This document shows positions 1-8,845 of a stretch of 62,274 nucleotides of DNA, in pieces. Position 1 is the stretch's first letter, and each line of letters opens with the position of its first letter. Position numbers and translations under genes: made by a program. The notes under the pieces are model-generated. The model saw only the letters and a program-made list of their open reading frames with translations, had not been told where the DNA came from and did not search any database. Origin of the DNA: Corynebacterium sp. HMSC036D02 (GTDB lineage Bacteria; Actinomycetota; Actinomycetes; Mycobacteriales; Mycobacteriaceae); assembly GCF_001836165.1 (NCBI RefSeq), contig NZ_KV827652.1, positions 1 to 62,274 of the forward strand, in the 5' to 3' direction.

Positions 1-93
1 GGAAAACAACACGTTTTGTCGTTTAGGCCACAAAATGCCATCGCTAAAGTCCCGATTTGAGTCCCAGGACGTGCGCCTTAAGAGAAATAACTA

Positions 94-127
94 AAGCCCC
101 TACCAGTGTTTCTCCTGGCAGGGGCTT
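94..127 (-). terminator. Terminator of the initiator tRNA gene
   Basis: Hairpin with a 13-bp stem carrying one mismatch (arms 94-106 and 115-127). On the minus strand it is followed by a T-rich stretch. It lies just past the 3' end of the tRNA gene, so it is a plausible factor-independent terminator. The remaining bases 1-93 hold nothing I recognise. Confidence 0.65.
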
Positions 128-133
128 GGAAGT

Positions 134-210
134 TGGTAGCGGGGGCAGGATTCGAACCTACGACCTCTGGGTTATGAGCCCAGCGAGCTACCGAGCTGCT
201 CCACCCCGCG
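134..210 (-). tRNA. Initiator tRNA-fMet (anticodon CAU), CCA encoded
   Basis: The minus strand folds as a 77-nt tRNA with anticodon CAU. Three features mark it as the initiator rather than the elongator tRNA. The first base is C facing a U, so the acceptor end is unpaired. The anticodon stem has three consecutive G:C pairs (GGG/CCC) around CTCATAA. The T-arm contains the usual GTTCGAATC. The terminal CCA is encoded in the gene (134-136). It stands alone with its own terminator downstream. Confidence 0.95.
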
Positions 211-355
211 TCGAGATGCACTTCCATACATCAAACGCTTCAGCACACTGGATATAAACACTAGGGTTGAAACCCCGTGTGCCGGCGACGGATGTAACTA
301 TACAGACACCTTGGCGCCTACCCAAATCCCCTGGGCAGACGCCATTTCATAGGTG

Positions 356-381
356 AGGCGCCGAGTTTTTCGTCGGCGCCT
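356..381 (-). terminator. Hairpin just after the UPF0182 gene
   Basis: Arms AGGCGCCGA (356-364) and TCGGCGCCT (373-381) form a perfect 9-bp GC-rich stem 9 nt beyond the UPF0182 stop codon. No clear T-run follows on the minus strand, so the terminator call is tentative. Confidence 0.45.
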
Positions 382-389
382 ATCCGGAT

Positions 390-3365
390 TTACTGGGACT
401 GCAGGGAGCGGTAGTCTTCCACTGCCTTGTCCAGCTCGTCCAAAGCCTTTCCGTACTCCTCGAAGGAGCCGTTCTTGGCCTTGTCCACGCCGTCGAGAGC
501 CTTGTTGATGGCGTCGATAGCCTCGCCTTCGTTCGAAGCCTTCGGGGCCGATGCCGGCGCAGAAGCCTCAGCATCCTTGGAATCCTTGGATTCCTTTTGG
601 TCGCCGCTATCGGACTCCTTTTCGGTTTGCTTGCCGGAGTCGCCTTCAATCTCAGTGATGTCCTGGGCGGCCTTCGGGTCGATGCCGACCTGCTCCAGGG
701 CCTCACCAATCGTCGGCGCATACCCCACGCGCCCCTTGTAGGACACCAGCACGCGCAGCAGCTTCGGGAACGCGGACTCCTGGCCCTTGCGTTGTGAGTA
801 GATCGGCTCGAGGTAGAGGATCTCTCCTCCACCCACCGGCAGGGCCAGCAGGTTACCGTTCTTCAGGTCATTCGAGCCCTGCCACAGCGTGCGGTCACGG
901 GCCACCTGGTCGGAGGACATCATCGCGTCCTGTGCCTGCTTCGGGCCCTGGGTCTGGGTATTCGTCGGCAGCACGCGCACGGTGATATCACCGTAAGAAT
1001 CCGGGTCGGAGGACACCGCCATGTGGGCGGAGAGGAACTGACGGTTCAGGCCACGGTAGGAGGTAATGAGCTGGAAGCTCGGCTTGTTGGTCTCCGGATC
1101 GGAAGCCAGCACGTAGTACGGAGGCTGGTTCAGGCCCTGGGACTCACCAGCGGTCGGGTCCTCCGGCACGGACCAGAAGGCATCGTTGTTGAAGAAGACG
1201 CCCGGGTCATCCACGTGGTACTTGGCCAGCAGGTTGCGCTGCACCTTGAACATGTCCTCCGGGTAACGCATGTGCTGACGCAGCTCATCGGAGATCTCCG
1301 ACTCGGGCTTGACGACGCCCGGGAAGACCCCCTCCCATGCCTTAAGCACGGGGTCTTCGGTGTCGAACTCATAGAGATCGACGGTGCCATCGTAGGCGTC
1401 GACAGTCGCCTTCACCGAGTTACGGATATAGCCCACCTGATCATTGACCAGGCGCTGCGTCGTGCCCGTCGGATTCTGCGCGTCCTGGGTGGTCTCCGTC
1501 AGGGAGGTGCGCTGGGAATACGGCAGGGAATCCAAGGTGGTGTAGCCGTCAACGATCCACTTGATGCGGCCGTCGATAACCGCCGGGTAGGTGGAGGAAT
1601 CCGTCGTCAGCCAGGGAGCAACCTTCTCCACGCGCTCGCGCGGGTCGCGGTCATAGAGCAGCTTGGACTCCGGCCCCACGCGGTCCGACAGCAGGAAGTT
1701 GAGTTCCTGGTACTTCAGCGCAAAGGCAGCGCGGTCAACGATGTTGCCGATGTCGACGCCACCCTTGCCGTCATAGGTGTAGGTGGAGGTATCGGTGTCG
1801 TACTCGACGGACTCATCACCGGTCTTGCCCACGATGGCGTAGTCCATACCGTCCTGGGCGCTAGCGATAACCGGGCCGAAGTAGGTGCGCGGCTGGTCCA
1901 CCTTGATGCCGAGGGATTCTTCAGCATTCTTGGTTTCGCCCTCGCCCTCGGCGTCCTTACCTGCCTGGGTCTGCAAGTCAGCCACCGTGAAGATGGGGAA
2001 ACCACCGCGGGCGGAACCGGCGTCACGAGCCACCTCATCGACCGTGTTCGCCTGCGCCGCAATAAAGCCATTGCCATGCGTATAGACGGTGTGGCGGTTG
2101 ATCCAGTTCTGCTGGTTTTCTTGCAGCTCATTCGGATCCAGCTCGCGGGCAGCAACCACGAAGTCACGGAGTTCGCCGTCGATTTCATAGCGGTCCATCG
2201 CCAGCGTCTCTGGGAAGCCGTAGAAGTTCTTCAGCTGCTGCATCTGGGTAAACGTCGGCGCCAAAATATCCGGGTCCAGCAAGCGCAGGTTAGAGATGGT
2301 GGAGTCATCCGAGGCGACCTTGTCATCGGCGACGTCCTCCGCGCCCCAGTTCTCCTCGTAGGTCACCTTGTCATCGGTGAGGCCATAGGCAAAACGGGTG
2401 GACTCGATGTTGCGGGAGATGGACTCAGCCTCTTTAGCCTGACGGTTCGGGTTCACGGAGAAGCGCTCCATGATGAGCGGCCAGCCCTGGCCAATGACCA
2501 AGGAAGACAGCACCATGAGAACTACGGCCAGGCCCGGAATGCGCAGGTCCTTAATCACCACAGCAGAGAAAATCGCCACGGCCACGAACACGCCGATGAT
2601 CATGAGAATGATCTTTGCCGGCAGGTAGGCATTGATATCCGTGTAGGAACCACCCGTAAACAACGAATGCTGGTTATACAGCAACTCGTAACGCCCCAGC
2701 CAGTAGCCGGCCACCTGGAGCAGCATCCAAATACCACCGGTTACTGCGAGCTGTGTACGCGCTGCTTTCGACAGCGAACCACGCACGCCGGCGGCGCGAT
2801 TGCCCAAGCGAATGCCGCCAAGAATGTAGTGCCCCACGAGTGCAATGAGGAAGCACACTGCGACCAGCATGGAAGCCGCGTTGACCAGCATTGACCACAC
2901 CGGCAAGCGGAATGCGTAGAAGCCAAGGTCGTGGTTGAACTGCGGGTCCGTCACCCCAAAGTCATGGGAATTAAGGAAGAGCATGACGGTACGCCAGTTT
3001 GCCTGCCCCAGAAGGCCAGAAACAACGCCGACAAGGACCGGGATGACCTTGAGGAAGACACTCATCGTGCTCTCAATGGACTTGCGGTACTGATAGACAG
3101 GGGAATTGAAGTCCGCCATGTCCATCGAGTCGCCGCGCCCCCGCCACACAATCAGGCCCGCTACGTAGGTAACAGCCGCTGCTACGAGGCCGAAGAGGAC
3201 GAAGAGGACGATGCGCGTGATCAGGGTCTTGGTGAAGACCCCGCGGTACTCAATCGCGCCGAACCACTTCCAATCCGTATAGAAGCCCACCAACATGGGG
3301 CCAATGAACAAGAGGACCGCGATGATGGCGACAACCCACGAGAGAAATTTGGGCGGACGTTTCAT
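390..3365 (-). CDS. UPF0182 family large membrane protein
   Basis: About 991 residues. The N-terminal third has roughly seven hydrophobic membrane segments, starting with one around residues 10-30. It is followed by a long soluble, probably extracellular region and an acidic, Ser/Ala/Lys-rich tail. This architecture and length match UPF0182 (Rv3193c-like). The biochemical role is unknown. The start is uncertain: I chose the ATG that precedes KRPPKF. In-frame TTG codons at 3398 (with GGAG 6 nt upstream) or 3410 would add 11-15 residues. It is divergent from the PPA1309 gene, and the same neighbour set occurs in mycobacteria. Confidence 0.9.
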   Translation of the reverse strand: MKRPPKFLSWVVAIIAVLLFIGPMLVGFYTDWKWFGAIEYRGVFTKTLITRIVLFVLFGLVAAAVTYVAGLIVWRGRGDSMDMADFNSPVYQYRKSIESTMSVFLKVIPVLVGVVSGLLGQANWRTVMLFLNSHDFGVTDPQFNHDLGFYAFRLPVWSMLVNAASMLVAVCFLIALVGHYILGGIRLGNRAAGVRGSLSKAARTQLAVTGGIWMLLQVAGYWLGRYELLYNQHSLFTGGSYTDINAYLPAKIILMIIGVFVAVAIFSAVVIKDLRIPGLAVVLMVLSSLVIGQGWPLIMERFSVNPNRQAKEAESISRNIESTRFAYGLTDDKVTYEENWGAEDVADDKVASDDSTISNLRLLDPDILAPTFTQMQQLKNFYGFPETLAMDRYEIDGELRDFVVAARELDPNELQENQQNWINRHTVYTHGNGFIAAQANTVDEVARDAGSARGGFPIFTVADLQTQAGKDAEGEGETKNAEESLGIKVDQPRTYFGPVIASAQDGMDYAIVGKTGDESVEYDTDTSTYTYDGKGGVDIGNIVDRAAFALKYQELNFLLSDRVGPESKLLYDRDPRERVEKVAPWLTTDSSTYPAVIDGRIKWIVDGYTTLDSLPYSQRTSLTETTQDAQNPTGTTQRLVNDQVGYIRNSVKATVDAYDGTVDLYEFDTEDPVLKAWEGVFPGVVKPESEISDELRQHMRYPEDMFKVQRNLLAKYHVDDPGVFFNNDAFWSVPEDPTAGESQGLNQPPYYVLASDPETNKPSFQLITSYRGLNRQFLSAHMAVSSDPDSYGDITVRVLPTNTQTQGPKQAQDAMMSSDQVARDRTLWQGSNDLKNGNLLALPVGGGEILYLEPIYSQRKGQESAFPKLLRVLVSYKGRVGYAPTIGEALEQVGIDPKAAQDITEIEGDSGKQTEKESDSGDQKESKDSKDAEASAPASAPKASNEGEAIDAINKALDGVDKAKNGSFEEYGKALDELDKAVEDYRSLQSQ

Positions 3366-3488
3366 CGGGGCGGTGGGTCGGTTGAGTCCGGAAGCCAACT
3401 CCAGCTCCAATCAAGTGTCGTGCGAATATAGAGGTATCAAGCTTCTAGTCTAGAGAAGCACTATGACCGTCAACGAACAAGGACGCTT

Positions 3489-4079
3489 ATGAGTTCCCAA
3501 CCTTCCTCCCAGCCTGCTGTACACCGCGCGCTCAACAAGGCCATGCGCGAGGCCGTGGATTTCATCCACGCCGAAGGCTGGGATGCACCTCCTACCCTTT
3601 TCGCTCTCGTCCCCACTGAGCTGGTGGCCGCCCAACTTGGGGACGTCGATGACTCCTCTTCCCTCACCCTCGTGGTGCAAGAGTTGCCGGAAGGCATCGA
3701 ACCGGGCTCGGAGCACCTCGCGGACTACGTCTCGCGGCTAGCATGGCCGCGAGAGATCGCCGGCGTCATTCTGGCACAGGAGATCATGTTTAAGGACACC
3801 TCGGACGCCGTGCTTGGCGACGCCCGTCCCGCCCGCCTCTTCTCCGGAGTCCTGCGAGCCACCGCCCTGGACGGAAGCTCCACAGCCGATGCGGAGAGTT
3901 TCGACGACGATGGCGCCGAGCTCACGCTTTTGCAGCTACGCCCCACCGAGGAAGAACTGGCGGAGGCCGGCCCCTTCGCGGAGGACGATATCCAACTGCG
4001 TGGCGGACCGAATGTGGCGCCTGGGGTCATCGCTGCACTGCGCTACGGGTTGGAGCAAGATCCGGAGGAAATGCTCTAA
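3489..4079 (+). CDS. PPA1309 family protein
   Basis: 196-residue soluble protein with no signal peptide or membrane segment. The N-terminal half (residues 10-110) carries the family pattern: an early helix followed by WPREIAGV and the downstream QEIMFKD. The C-terminal half is acidic. Function is unknown; the family is conserved in Actinobacteria next to UPF0182 and the PDZ protease. The start is supported by AAGGA 8 nt upstream of the ATG. Confidence 0.85.
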   Translation: MSSQPSSQPAVHRALNKAMREAVDFIHAEGWDAPPTLFALVPTELVAAQLGDVDDSSSLTLVVQELPEGIEPGSEHLADYVSRLAWPREIAGVILAQEIMFKDTSDAVLGDARPARLFSGVLRATALDGSSTADAESFDDDGAELTLLQLRPTEEELAEAGPFAEDDIQLRGGPNVAPGVIAALRYGLEQDPEEML

Positions 4080-4156
4080 TCGACTAAACTCAGACTGCAG
4101 TGGCCATTAGCGCTCAGCTCTCAGGGCTGGGCACGCAATTGATAGAGGAGTCTCTC

Positions 4157-4837
4157 GTGCGCTTGACATCCCGCTTCACCGCCGCAGCATCGGCCGTGCT
4201 TGCCACCGGCTGCCTGCTCTCCGCATGTGGGAAGGACGATGCCCCCTCCCCTGAACCAGCGCCTGCGAGCGAAGCAACGACCGCCGCCGCGGAGAAGACC
4301 AGCGCCCCGGCCCCGGCAACCTCCGCTGAGGAATCCGAGACGACTACTCCCGCCACCTCCGAGTCTGCAGACAGCTCGGAGGCGGAGGATGAATCCTCAA
4401 CCCGCAGCTACGCCGACCGCAAAGACAAAGACAAGGACGCCAGCGAGTCCGCGGAGCCCAGCGGCAAGTTCACCGACTCTGTGGAGCAGGCTTATAAGAT
4501 CTTCGGTGGCCTCGTGCCGGAAGAGATCTTCGCGCAGTTCGACCGCTGCGATCCCAATGGCGTGACGGATTCTTTCAACTGCTCCGGCTCCGAGGTGGGA
4601 CAGTTCCAGTTCTTCAAGTCCAAGACCAAGGCTTCCCAGACCACCCAGGTGCTCACCGAGCTGCGCAGCTCCCGCGTCATCGAGGACAGCGGCAACCGCG
4701 TCGTGGGCTGGTCCATGCTGGGCAACACGGCCATCCTCACCGTCGTTGACAACGATGAGGGCCTCATCATGCAGCAGATGATCTCCACGGATCAGGACGA
4801 TCCGGAGGAGCGCCTCAAGGAGCTTGGCTTGGTGTAG
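4157..4837 (+). CDS. Putative secreted lipoprotein
   Basis: 226 residues. The GTG start at 4157 has AGAGGAG upstream and gives a clean lipoprotein signal: positive n-region (MRLTSR), hydrophobic core and lipobox LSAC with the modified Cys near residue 24. Next comes a Pro/Ala/Ser/Thr/Glu-rich linker (about residues 28-90), then a folded domain of about 130 residues with two cysteines (FDRCD and FNCSG) that could form a disulfide. An earlier in-frame GTG at 4100 would put extra residues ahead of the signal and is less likely. I do not recognise the folded domain. It is convergent with the PDZ protease gene 4 nt away. Confidence 0.8.
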   Translation: MRLTSRFTAAASAVLATGCLLSACGKDDAPSPEPAPASEATTAAAEKTSAPAPATSAEESETTTPATSESADSSEAEDESSTRSYADRKDKDKDASESAEPSGKFTDSVEQAYKIFGGLVPEEIFAQFDRCDPNGVTDSFNCSGSEVGQFQFFKSKTKASQTTQVLTELRSSRVIEDSGNRVVGWSMLGNTAILTVVDNDEGLIMQQMISTDQDDPEERLKELGLV

Positions 4838-4841
4838 CGGT

Positions 4842-5918
4842 CTAACCTTCGCAGGTCTCGACGGGCTTGCCCTCCGCAAAGTCCTGCATGGCCTCGATGG
4901 CATCGTCCAGCGTGTGGACCTTGGCCACCACCATGTCCCCAGTATCGCGGCTGACCGCCTCCGCGCAGTTGTCGGCTGGGGCGAGGAATAGTTCGGCGCC
5001 CGCTTCCTGCGCTGCGTGGACCTTGTGGACGATACCGCCAATGGGGCCGACTTCGCCGTCCTCACCAATAGTGCCGGTGCCGGCGACAAACCGGCCGCCG
5101 GTGAGATCCTCACTAGAGAGCTTGTCAATCACCGCCAAGGTAAACATCATGCCAGCCGAGGGGCCGCCGATGTCCTGCAGGTTGTAATCCACCGTGATGT
5201 CTTCGGTGGGCACCGAGGTCATAAGGATGCCTAGCAGGGCCACGTCCTCCTGCTCGGGGTGAGAGCCGAGGGTGACCCGGACAGTCTTTTCCTCGCCCTT
5301 GCGAATAATCCCCAGCTTCACTTCATCACCGGGCTTAAGAGCGCGGATCTTCTCCTGTACCTGGCCAGGCTCCGTGACCTTGTCGCCGTTGACGGCGGTG
5401 ATGATGTCGGCGTCGTCAAGCGCGCCCGCTGCGGGGCCGTCGTCGAGCACCTGTGCTACCTCGATACGCACGGGCTTGTGCAGGTAGTTCATGGCGGCGA
5501 CGGTGGCCGCTGACTCAGACTGGGTAAAAGCCTGTTGATTGGCTTCCTGAACTTCCTCATCCGTCTTGCCTTGCGGGATGACGCTGTCGATGGGGACGAT
5601 GGTGTCATCGGTGAAAAGCCACCGCCCCAAAGCTTGAGCCAACGTCATATTGGTGCGCACGGAGACCGTCGTCATGTTGAGATGCCCCTGCGGCTGGAAC
5701 GTTTCTGGGGCCTCGACGTTGACCACCGGTTCTCCCTCCACTTCACCCAAGGTGTCCACGGTCGGACCTGGTCCTTCGGCGGCGTACGGCACCGACAGGG
5801 TGATGTCGGTACCGGGGATGTGGTCAACGCTGAGCAGGGCTCCCGTCAACACCACCGGAATGGCTCCCCACGTCAGGGTGGACAGGCGGCGAGTTCGGGG
5901 GTTCTGCGAAGATTTCAC
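4842..5918 (-). CDS. PDZ-domain, Lon-like (S16) membrane protease
   Basis: 358 residues. An N-terminal membrane anchor (about residues 15-30) leads into an extracytoplasmic region, a PDZ domain (about residues 120-215) and a C-terminal S16 Lon-type proteolytic domain. The catalytic Ser is visible in DIGGPSAGMMF and the partner Lys in GIVHKVHAA. This matches the YlbL/Rv3194c family. The start is GTG. Substrates are unknown. Its position beside UPF0182, PPA1309 and DUF2342 genes is a conserved actinobacterial arrangement. Confidence 0.9.
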   Translation of the reverse strand: MKSSQNPRTRRLSTLTWGAIPVVLTGALLSVDHIPGTDITLSVPYAAEGPGPTVDTLGEVEGEPVVNVEAPETFQPQGHLNMTTVSVRTNMTLAQALGRWLFTDDTIVPIDSVIPQGKTDEEVQEANQQAFTQSESAATVAAMNYLHKPVRIEVAQVLDDGPAAGALDDADIITAVNGDKVTEPGQVQEKIRALKPGDEVKLGIIRKGEEKTVRVTLGSHPEQEDVALLGILMTSVPTEDITVDYNLQDIGGPSAGMMFTLAVIDKLSSEDLTGGRFVAGTGTIGEDGEVGPIGGIVHKVHAAQEAGAELFLAPADNCAEAVSRDTGDMVVAKVHTLDDAIEAMQDFAEGKPVETCEG

Positions 5919-5998
5919 GGAGGATCAGCCTACAGCCTCGTGATGCTTGTTCGCTCTCAGCGTTGCCGTGGTCCTAGAATCCGCGCTAGGAAACCTAG

Positions 5999-6004
5999 TA
6001 GATT
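5999..6004 (+). promoter_or_regulatory. -10 box TAGATT, leaderless start
   Basis: TAGATT ends 7 nt before the ATG at 6012, so transcription should begin at or next to the start codon. No Shine-Dalgarno sequence is present. Confidence 0.55.
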
Positions 6005-6011
6005 AGGCCCC

Positions 6012-7439
6012 ATGAGCAACGGATTCGGTTTTTCCTTCCCCAATAACGACGATGACGATGATAACGATCGTCGCGACCAGAACCCGTTCGGCGCCTTCGG
6101 CTTCAGCGCGGGCAACGGTGGCCTAGGAGACCTATTGAATCAGTTCGGCCAGATGCTGTCCGGCATGGGCTCCTCCATGAATTCCCCGGAGGGTTCCGGC
6201 CCGGTCAACTATGACTTGGCCAAGCGCATCGCGCACCAGCAGATCTCCGGCGATAAAGAGGTCAGCGAGCAGGACCGCACCGCCGTGCAAGAAGCCGTGA
6301 GGCTGGCGGAACTGTGGCTGGATGATGCCACGATTCTCCCCACCGCATCCGGCACCGTCACTGCCTGGAATTCCGCGCAGTGGCTGGATTCGACTCTGCC
6401 GATGTGGCAGCGCATGGTCACCCCGGTGGCGGAGCACATGAACTCCGCGCAGCTGGAATCCTTGCCGGAGGAGGCCCGCGAGATGATGGGCCCGATGACT
6501 TCGATGATGAACTCGATGTCCGGCATGAACTTCGGTATGAAGCTGGGCCACGCCCTAGGTGATCTGGCTGCGCAGGCATTGACCGGTTCTGATTTCGGCT
6601 TGCCGGTCTCCCCAGCAAGCACCACCGCACTCTTGCCGCACAATATTCAGGCCATCGCGCGTGATCTCAACGTTCCGGGCCAGGAGGTGCTCGTCTACAT
6701 TGGGGCCCGTGAAGCTGCCCGCCAGCGCCTGTTCAAGCATGTGCCATGGCTGGTCGAGCGCCTCGTCTCCTCCGTTGAGGAATACGCCATGGGCTTGGTT
6801 ATTGATACCTCCCACATCGAGGAAGCTACCCGCGAGCTCAACCTGGAATCCGGCGACCCGCAGGCCATCCAGGACGCGATGAGCAAGCTACAAGGCATGG
6901 ACCTGTCCCCGCGGATCACCTCTCGCAACGCGGGCGCGGCTTCCCGCCTGGAGACCCTCTTGGCACTCGTCGAGGGCTGGGTAGAGCACGTCGTGACCGA
7001 AGCACTCGGAGAGCGCATCCCGTCCACGAAAGCAATGACTGAAGCGTGGGCGCACCGCCGCTCCACTGGCGGCTCCGCGGAGAAGGCCTTCTCCCAAGTT
7101 GTCGGCATCGAGCTCAACGCCCCGAAGGTGGAGGCCGCCACTGAACTCTGGCGCCGCGCCACCGTCGCGGTAGGCTCCGATAAGCGCGATTCCGCCTGGG
7201 ACCACCCGGATCTTCTGCCCACGGCCGAGCACCTGGAGAACCCGGCGTCCTTCATCGACGGTTTGCTCGATGACACCCCTGATGAGGGCTTTGAGGCAGA
7301 ATTCTCCAAGCTGGAGGAGATGCTCCGCCAACAGGATTCCGGTGACAATGCCAGCGATAACACCAGCGACAGCACTGGTGAGGACACAGACGCCGACGGC
7401 GACGACAACAAAAAGGACAAGCCGGAGGAAGAGAACTAG
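6012..7439 (+). CDS. DUF2342 family protein (annotated elsewhere as zinc-dependent metalloprotease)
   Basis: 475 residues. After a Gly/Asn/Asp-rich N-terminus it shows the DUF2342 core (about residues 70-410), including the family segment REAARQRLFKHVPWL around residue 236. Relatives are often called zinc-dependent metalloproteases or F420-biosynthesis-associated proteins. From memory of the family, many members read REAAH at this place; here it is REAAR, so metal binding is doubtful. The tail is Asp/Ser/Thr-rich. I chose 6012 because a -10 box sits 7 nt upstream; the open frame extends far 5' over the divergent PDZ gene. The Rv3195 position in synteny fits. Confidence 0.85.
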   Translation: MSNGFGFSFPNNDDDDDNDRRDQNPFGAFGFSAGNGGLGDLLNQFGQMLSGMGSSMNSPEGSGPVNYDLAKRIAHQQISGDKEVSEQDRTAVQEAVRLAELWLDDATILPTASGTVTAWNSAQWLDSTLPMWQRMVTPVAEHMNSAQLESLPEEAREMMGPMTSMMNSMSGMNFGMKLGHALGDLAAQALTGSDFGLPVSPASTTALLPHNIQAIARDLNVPGQEVLVYIGAREAARQRLFKHVPWLVERLVSSVEEYAMGLVIDTSHIEEATRELNLESGDPQAIQDAMSKLQGMDLSPRITSRNAGAASRLETLLALVEGWVEHVVTEALGERIPSTKAMTEAWAHRRSTGGSAEKAFSQVVGIELNAPKVEAATELWRRATVAVGSDKRDSAWDHPDLLPTAEHLENPASFIDGLLDDTPDEGFEAEFSKLEEMLRQQDSGDNASDNTSDSTGEDTDADGDDNKKDKPEEEN

Positions 7440-7933
7440 CGGAAACGCTGGTACGCCTCGAGGTATCCTTTCGCGCGCTCCGCTTTGGGCGCGCGGTCAG
7501 CCCACTCCCAGAAGTCCGGACCATGGCCCGGGATGAAGGTGTGCGTCAGCTCGTGGATGATGACCGCGTCGAGGACGTAGTCAGGAACATCCTGCAGCCG
7601 GTCAGAAATCCGAATATCTCCCGTTGAGGTAGTGCAGCTACCCCAGCGGGATTTTTGGTTACTCACCCACCGGATGGAACCCACCGTGGCGCGGCCCTCC
7701 AGAAAGCGAGTGTTCAAGGTGCGGGCGCGGTCGGCCAGGGAATCGTCGGAAAGCTGCGAAGAGGTTTGTTTTTTGCGCACCTTCGCCACGATGCCATCCA
7801 CCGCTTCGCGCTCCTCCGCCGCTGACATCCAAGCGGGGATGCGCACCTCCAAAACACCGTCGACCACGCGGGCTTGGACGGTGCGACGGCGCCGGGCTGA
7901 ACGGATGACGCGTACCTCGGGATTGCTCGACAT
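7436..7933 (-). CDS. SprT/M48-like (YgjP-type, DUF45) metallopeptidase
   Basis: 165 residues. The zinc site HELTH (about residue 120) is followed by HGPDFWEWADR, the classic YgjP/DUF45 pattern (HExxH plus H...W). There is no signal peptide, so it is probably cytoplasmic. The ATG at 7933 lies 8 nt after a TAGAAT -10 box, giving a leaderless start. The upstream in-frame extension would overlap the divergent gene. Its 3' end overlaps the DUF2342 stop codon by 4 nt in convergent orientation. Confidence 0.85.
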   Translation of the reverse strand: MSSNPEVRVIRSARRRRTVQARVVDGVLEVRIPAWMSAAEEREAVDGIVAKVRKKQTSSQLSDDSLADRARTLNTRFLEGRATVGSIRWVSNQKSRWGSCTTSTGDIRISDRLQDVPDYVLDAVIIHELTHTFIPGHGPDFWEWADRAPKAERAKGYLEAYQRFR

Positions 7934-7941
7934 GACAGGGC

Positions 7942-7947
7942 ATTCTA
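7942..7947 (-). promoter_or_regulatory. -10 box TAGAAT, leaderless start
   Basis: On the minus strand TAGAAT is followed by 8 nt and then the ATG of the metallopeptidase gene. No Shine-Dalgarno sequence is visible. Confidence 0.55.
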
Positions 7948-8008
7948 CCTGTGGTGCAATGGTGTCTAAACACACCTGGGGTGGGTCATAAAAACGGGGA
8001 GGACAGTC

Positions 8009-8839
8009 TTGAGTGCACAGACGTACATGCTGGCGCCGGAAACCACGATTCTTGAGCGTGAACCCGGAATGCTCCAGTGTGGGATGGATGCCACGCGCGT
8101 CGGGGTTTTCGAAGCCCACCCACAGCTGGCAGGCTTGCTCAACAGGCTGCGCACGCCGCTGACCCGACAAACCATTGAAAAATCCATTGAGAATACAGGC
8201 ATGAGCCCCTCAGCTGCCCGCAGCCTAGTGGAGGATCTGATTAGCTACCGAGTTCTGTGGCCGGCGCCCCGGCCGCAGCGCGTGGCCGTGCTGGGAACCT
8301 CCGCCCTGGCCAATGAACTGCGCGATGTCCTGCTTGGTGATTCCTTTCAACCACGCTCCCCTCTCCACAGCGAAACCCCCGCCGAGTACATCGCAAACGT
8401 GGCCGGGCACCTGCCTATCGTGGCTGTCGACATGTTGGATGGCGCCACGGAATGGGCACAGGCCATGCACAATTCCCCAGCCACCTGGTTGCCGGTATCT
8501 ATGATCGATGCCCGCGGCATCATCGGACCGGTTCGCATCGACGGGGCTGGCCCCTGCCCGCTATGCGCGCACCTGCACCGCATCGAATCAGACGAGCTAT
8601 GGCACGAGGTGGCCCACCGCGCCGCGGCAGTGGAAGCACCGGGAGACCCAATCGTGCGCACTGCGATAGTGATGCATGCGGTGGTGATTATTCGCCGGCT
8701 ATTGGGGAGGCCGGCCCCACCAGGAGCCCCCGGTGGCAAGCCGCTCGCCGGCGAACTCACGGAGATAGACCTCTACGGCTTAGAGCAGCGGAGACTACTT
8801 ATGGAACATCCCCGCTGCACGTACTGTGCTGCTTCGTAG
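8009..8839 (+). CDS. ThiF/cyclodehydratase-like protein (Rv3196-like)
   Basis: 276 residues. An N-terminal winged-helix-like region (about residues 20-85) is followed by a Rossmann-like segment beginning VAVLGTSALANEL. Two CxxC pairs, CPLC (about residue 184) and CTYC at the C-terminus, could bind one zinc, as in E1/ThiF-type and azoline cyclodehydratase-like proteins. The start is TTG with a strong GGGGAGGA upstream. It has the genomic place of Rv3196, next to uvrD2 and DUF2342. The substrate is unknown. No precursor peptide or YcaO gene is seen nearby, so I do not infer a peptide-modification role. Confidence 0.7.
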   Translation: MSAQTYMLAPETTILEREPGMLQCGMDATRVGVFEAHPQLAGLLNRLRTPLTRQTIEKSIENTGMSPSAARSLVEDLISYRVLWPAPRPQRVAVLGTSALANELRDVLLGDSFQPRSPLHSETPAEYIANVAGHLPIVAVDMLDGATEWAQAMHNSPATWLPVSMIDARGIIGPVRIDGAGPCPLCAHLHRIESDELWHEVAHRAAAVEAPGDPIVRTAIVMHAVVIIRRLLGRPAPPGAPGGKPLAGELTEIDLYGLEQRRLLMEHPRCTYCAAS

Positions 8840-8845
8840 TTCCTC

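Noticed and set aside
57..257. 66-codon open frame on the plus strand
   Set aside because: It runs across the initiator tRNA gene on the other strand and encodes no recognisable protein.
1023..2894. 623-codon open frame on the plus strand
   Set aside because: It is antisense to the well-supported UPF0182 gene. Long antisense frames are common in GC-rich genes with strong third-base bias, and the translation is low-complexity Gly/Val/Leu/His without domains.
5535..6011. N-terminal extension of the DUF2342 gene
   Set aside because: It lies over the divergent PDZ protease gene, and the -10 box at 5999-6004 places the real start at 6012.
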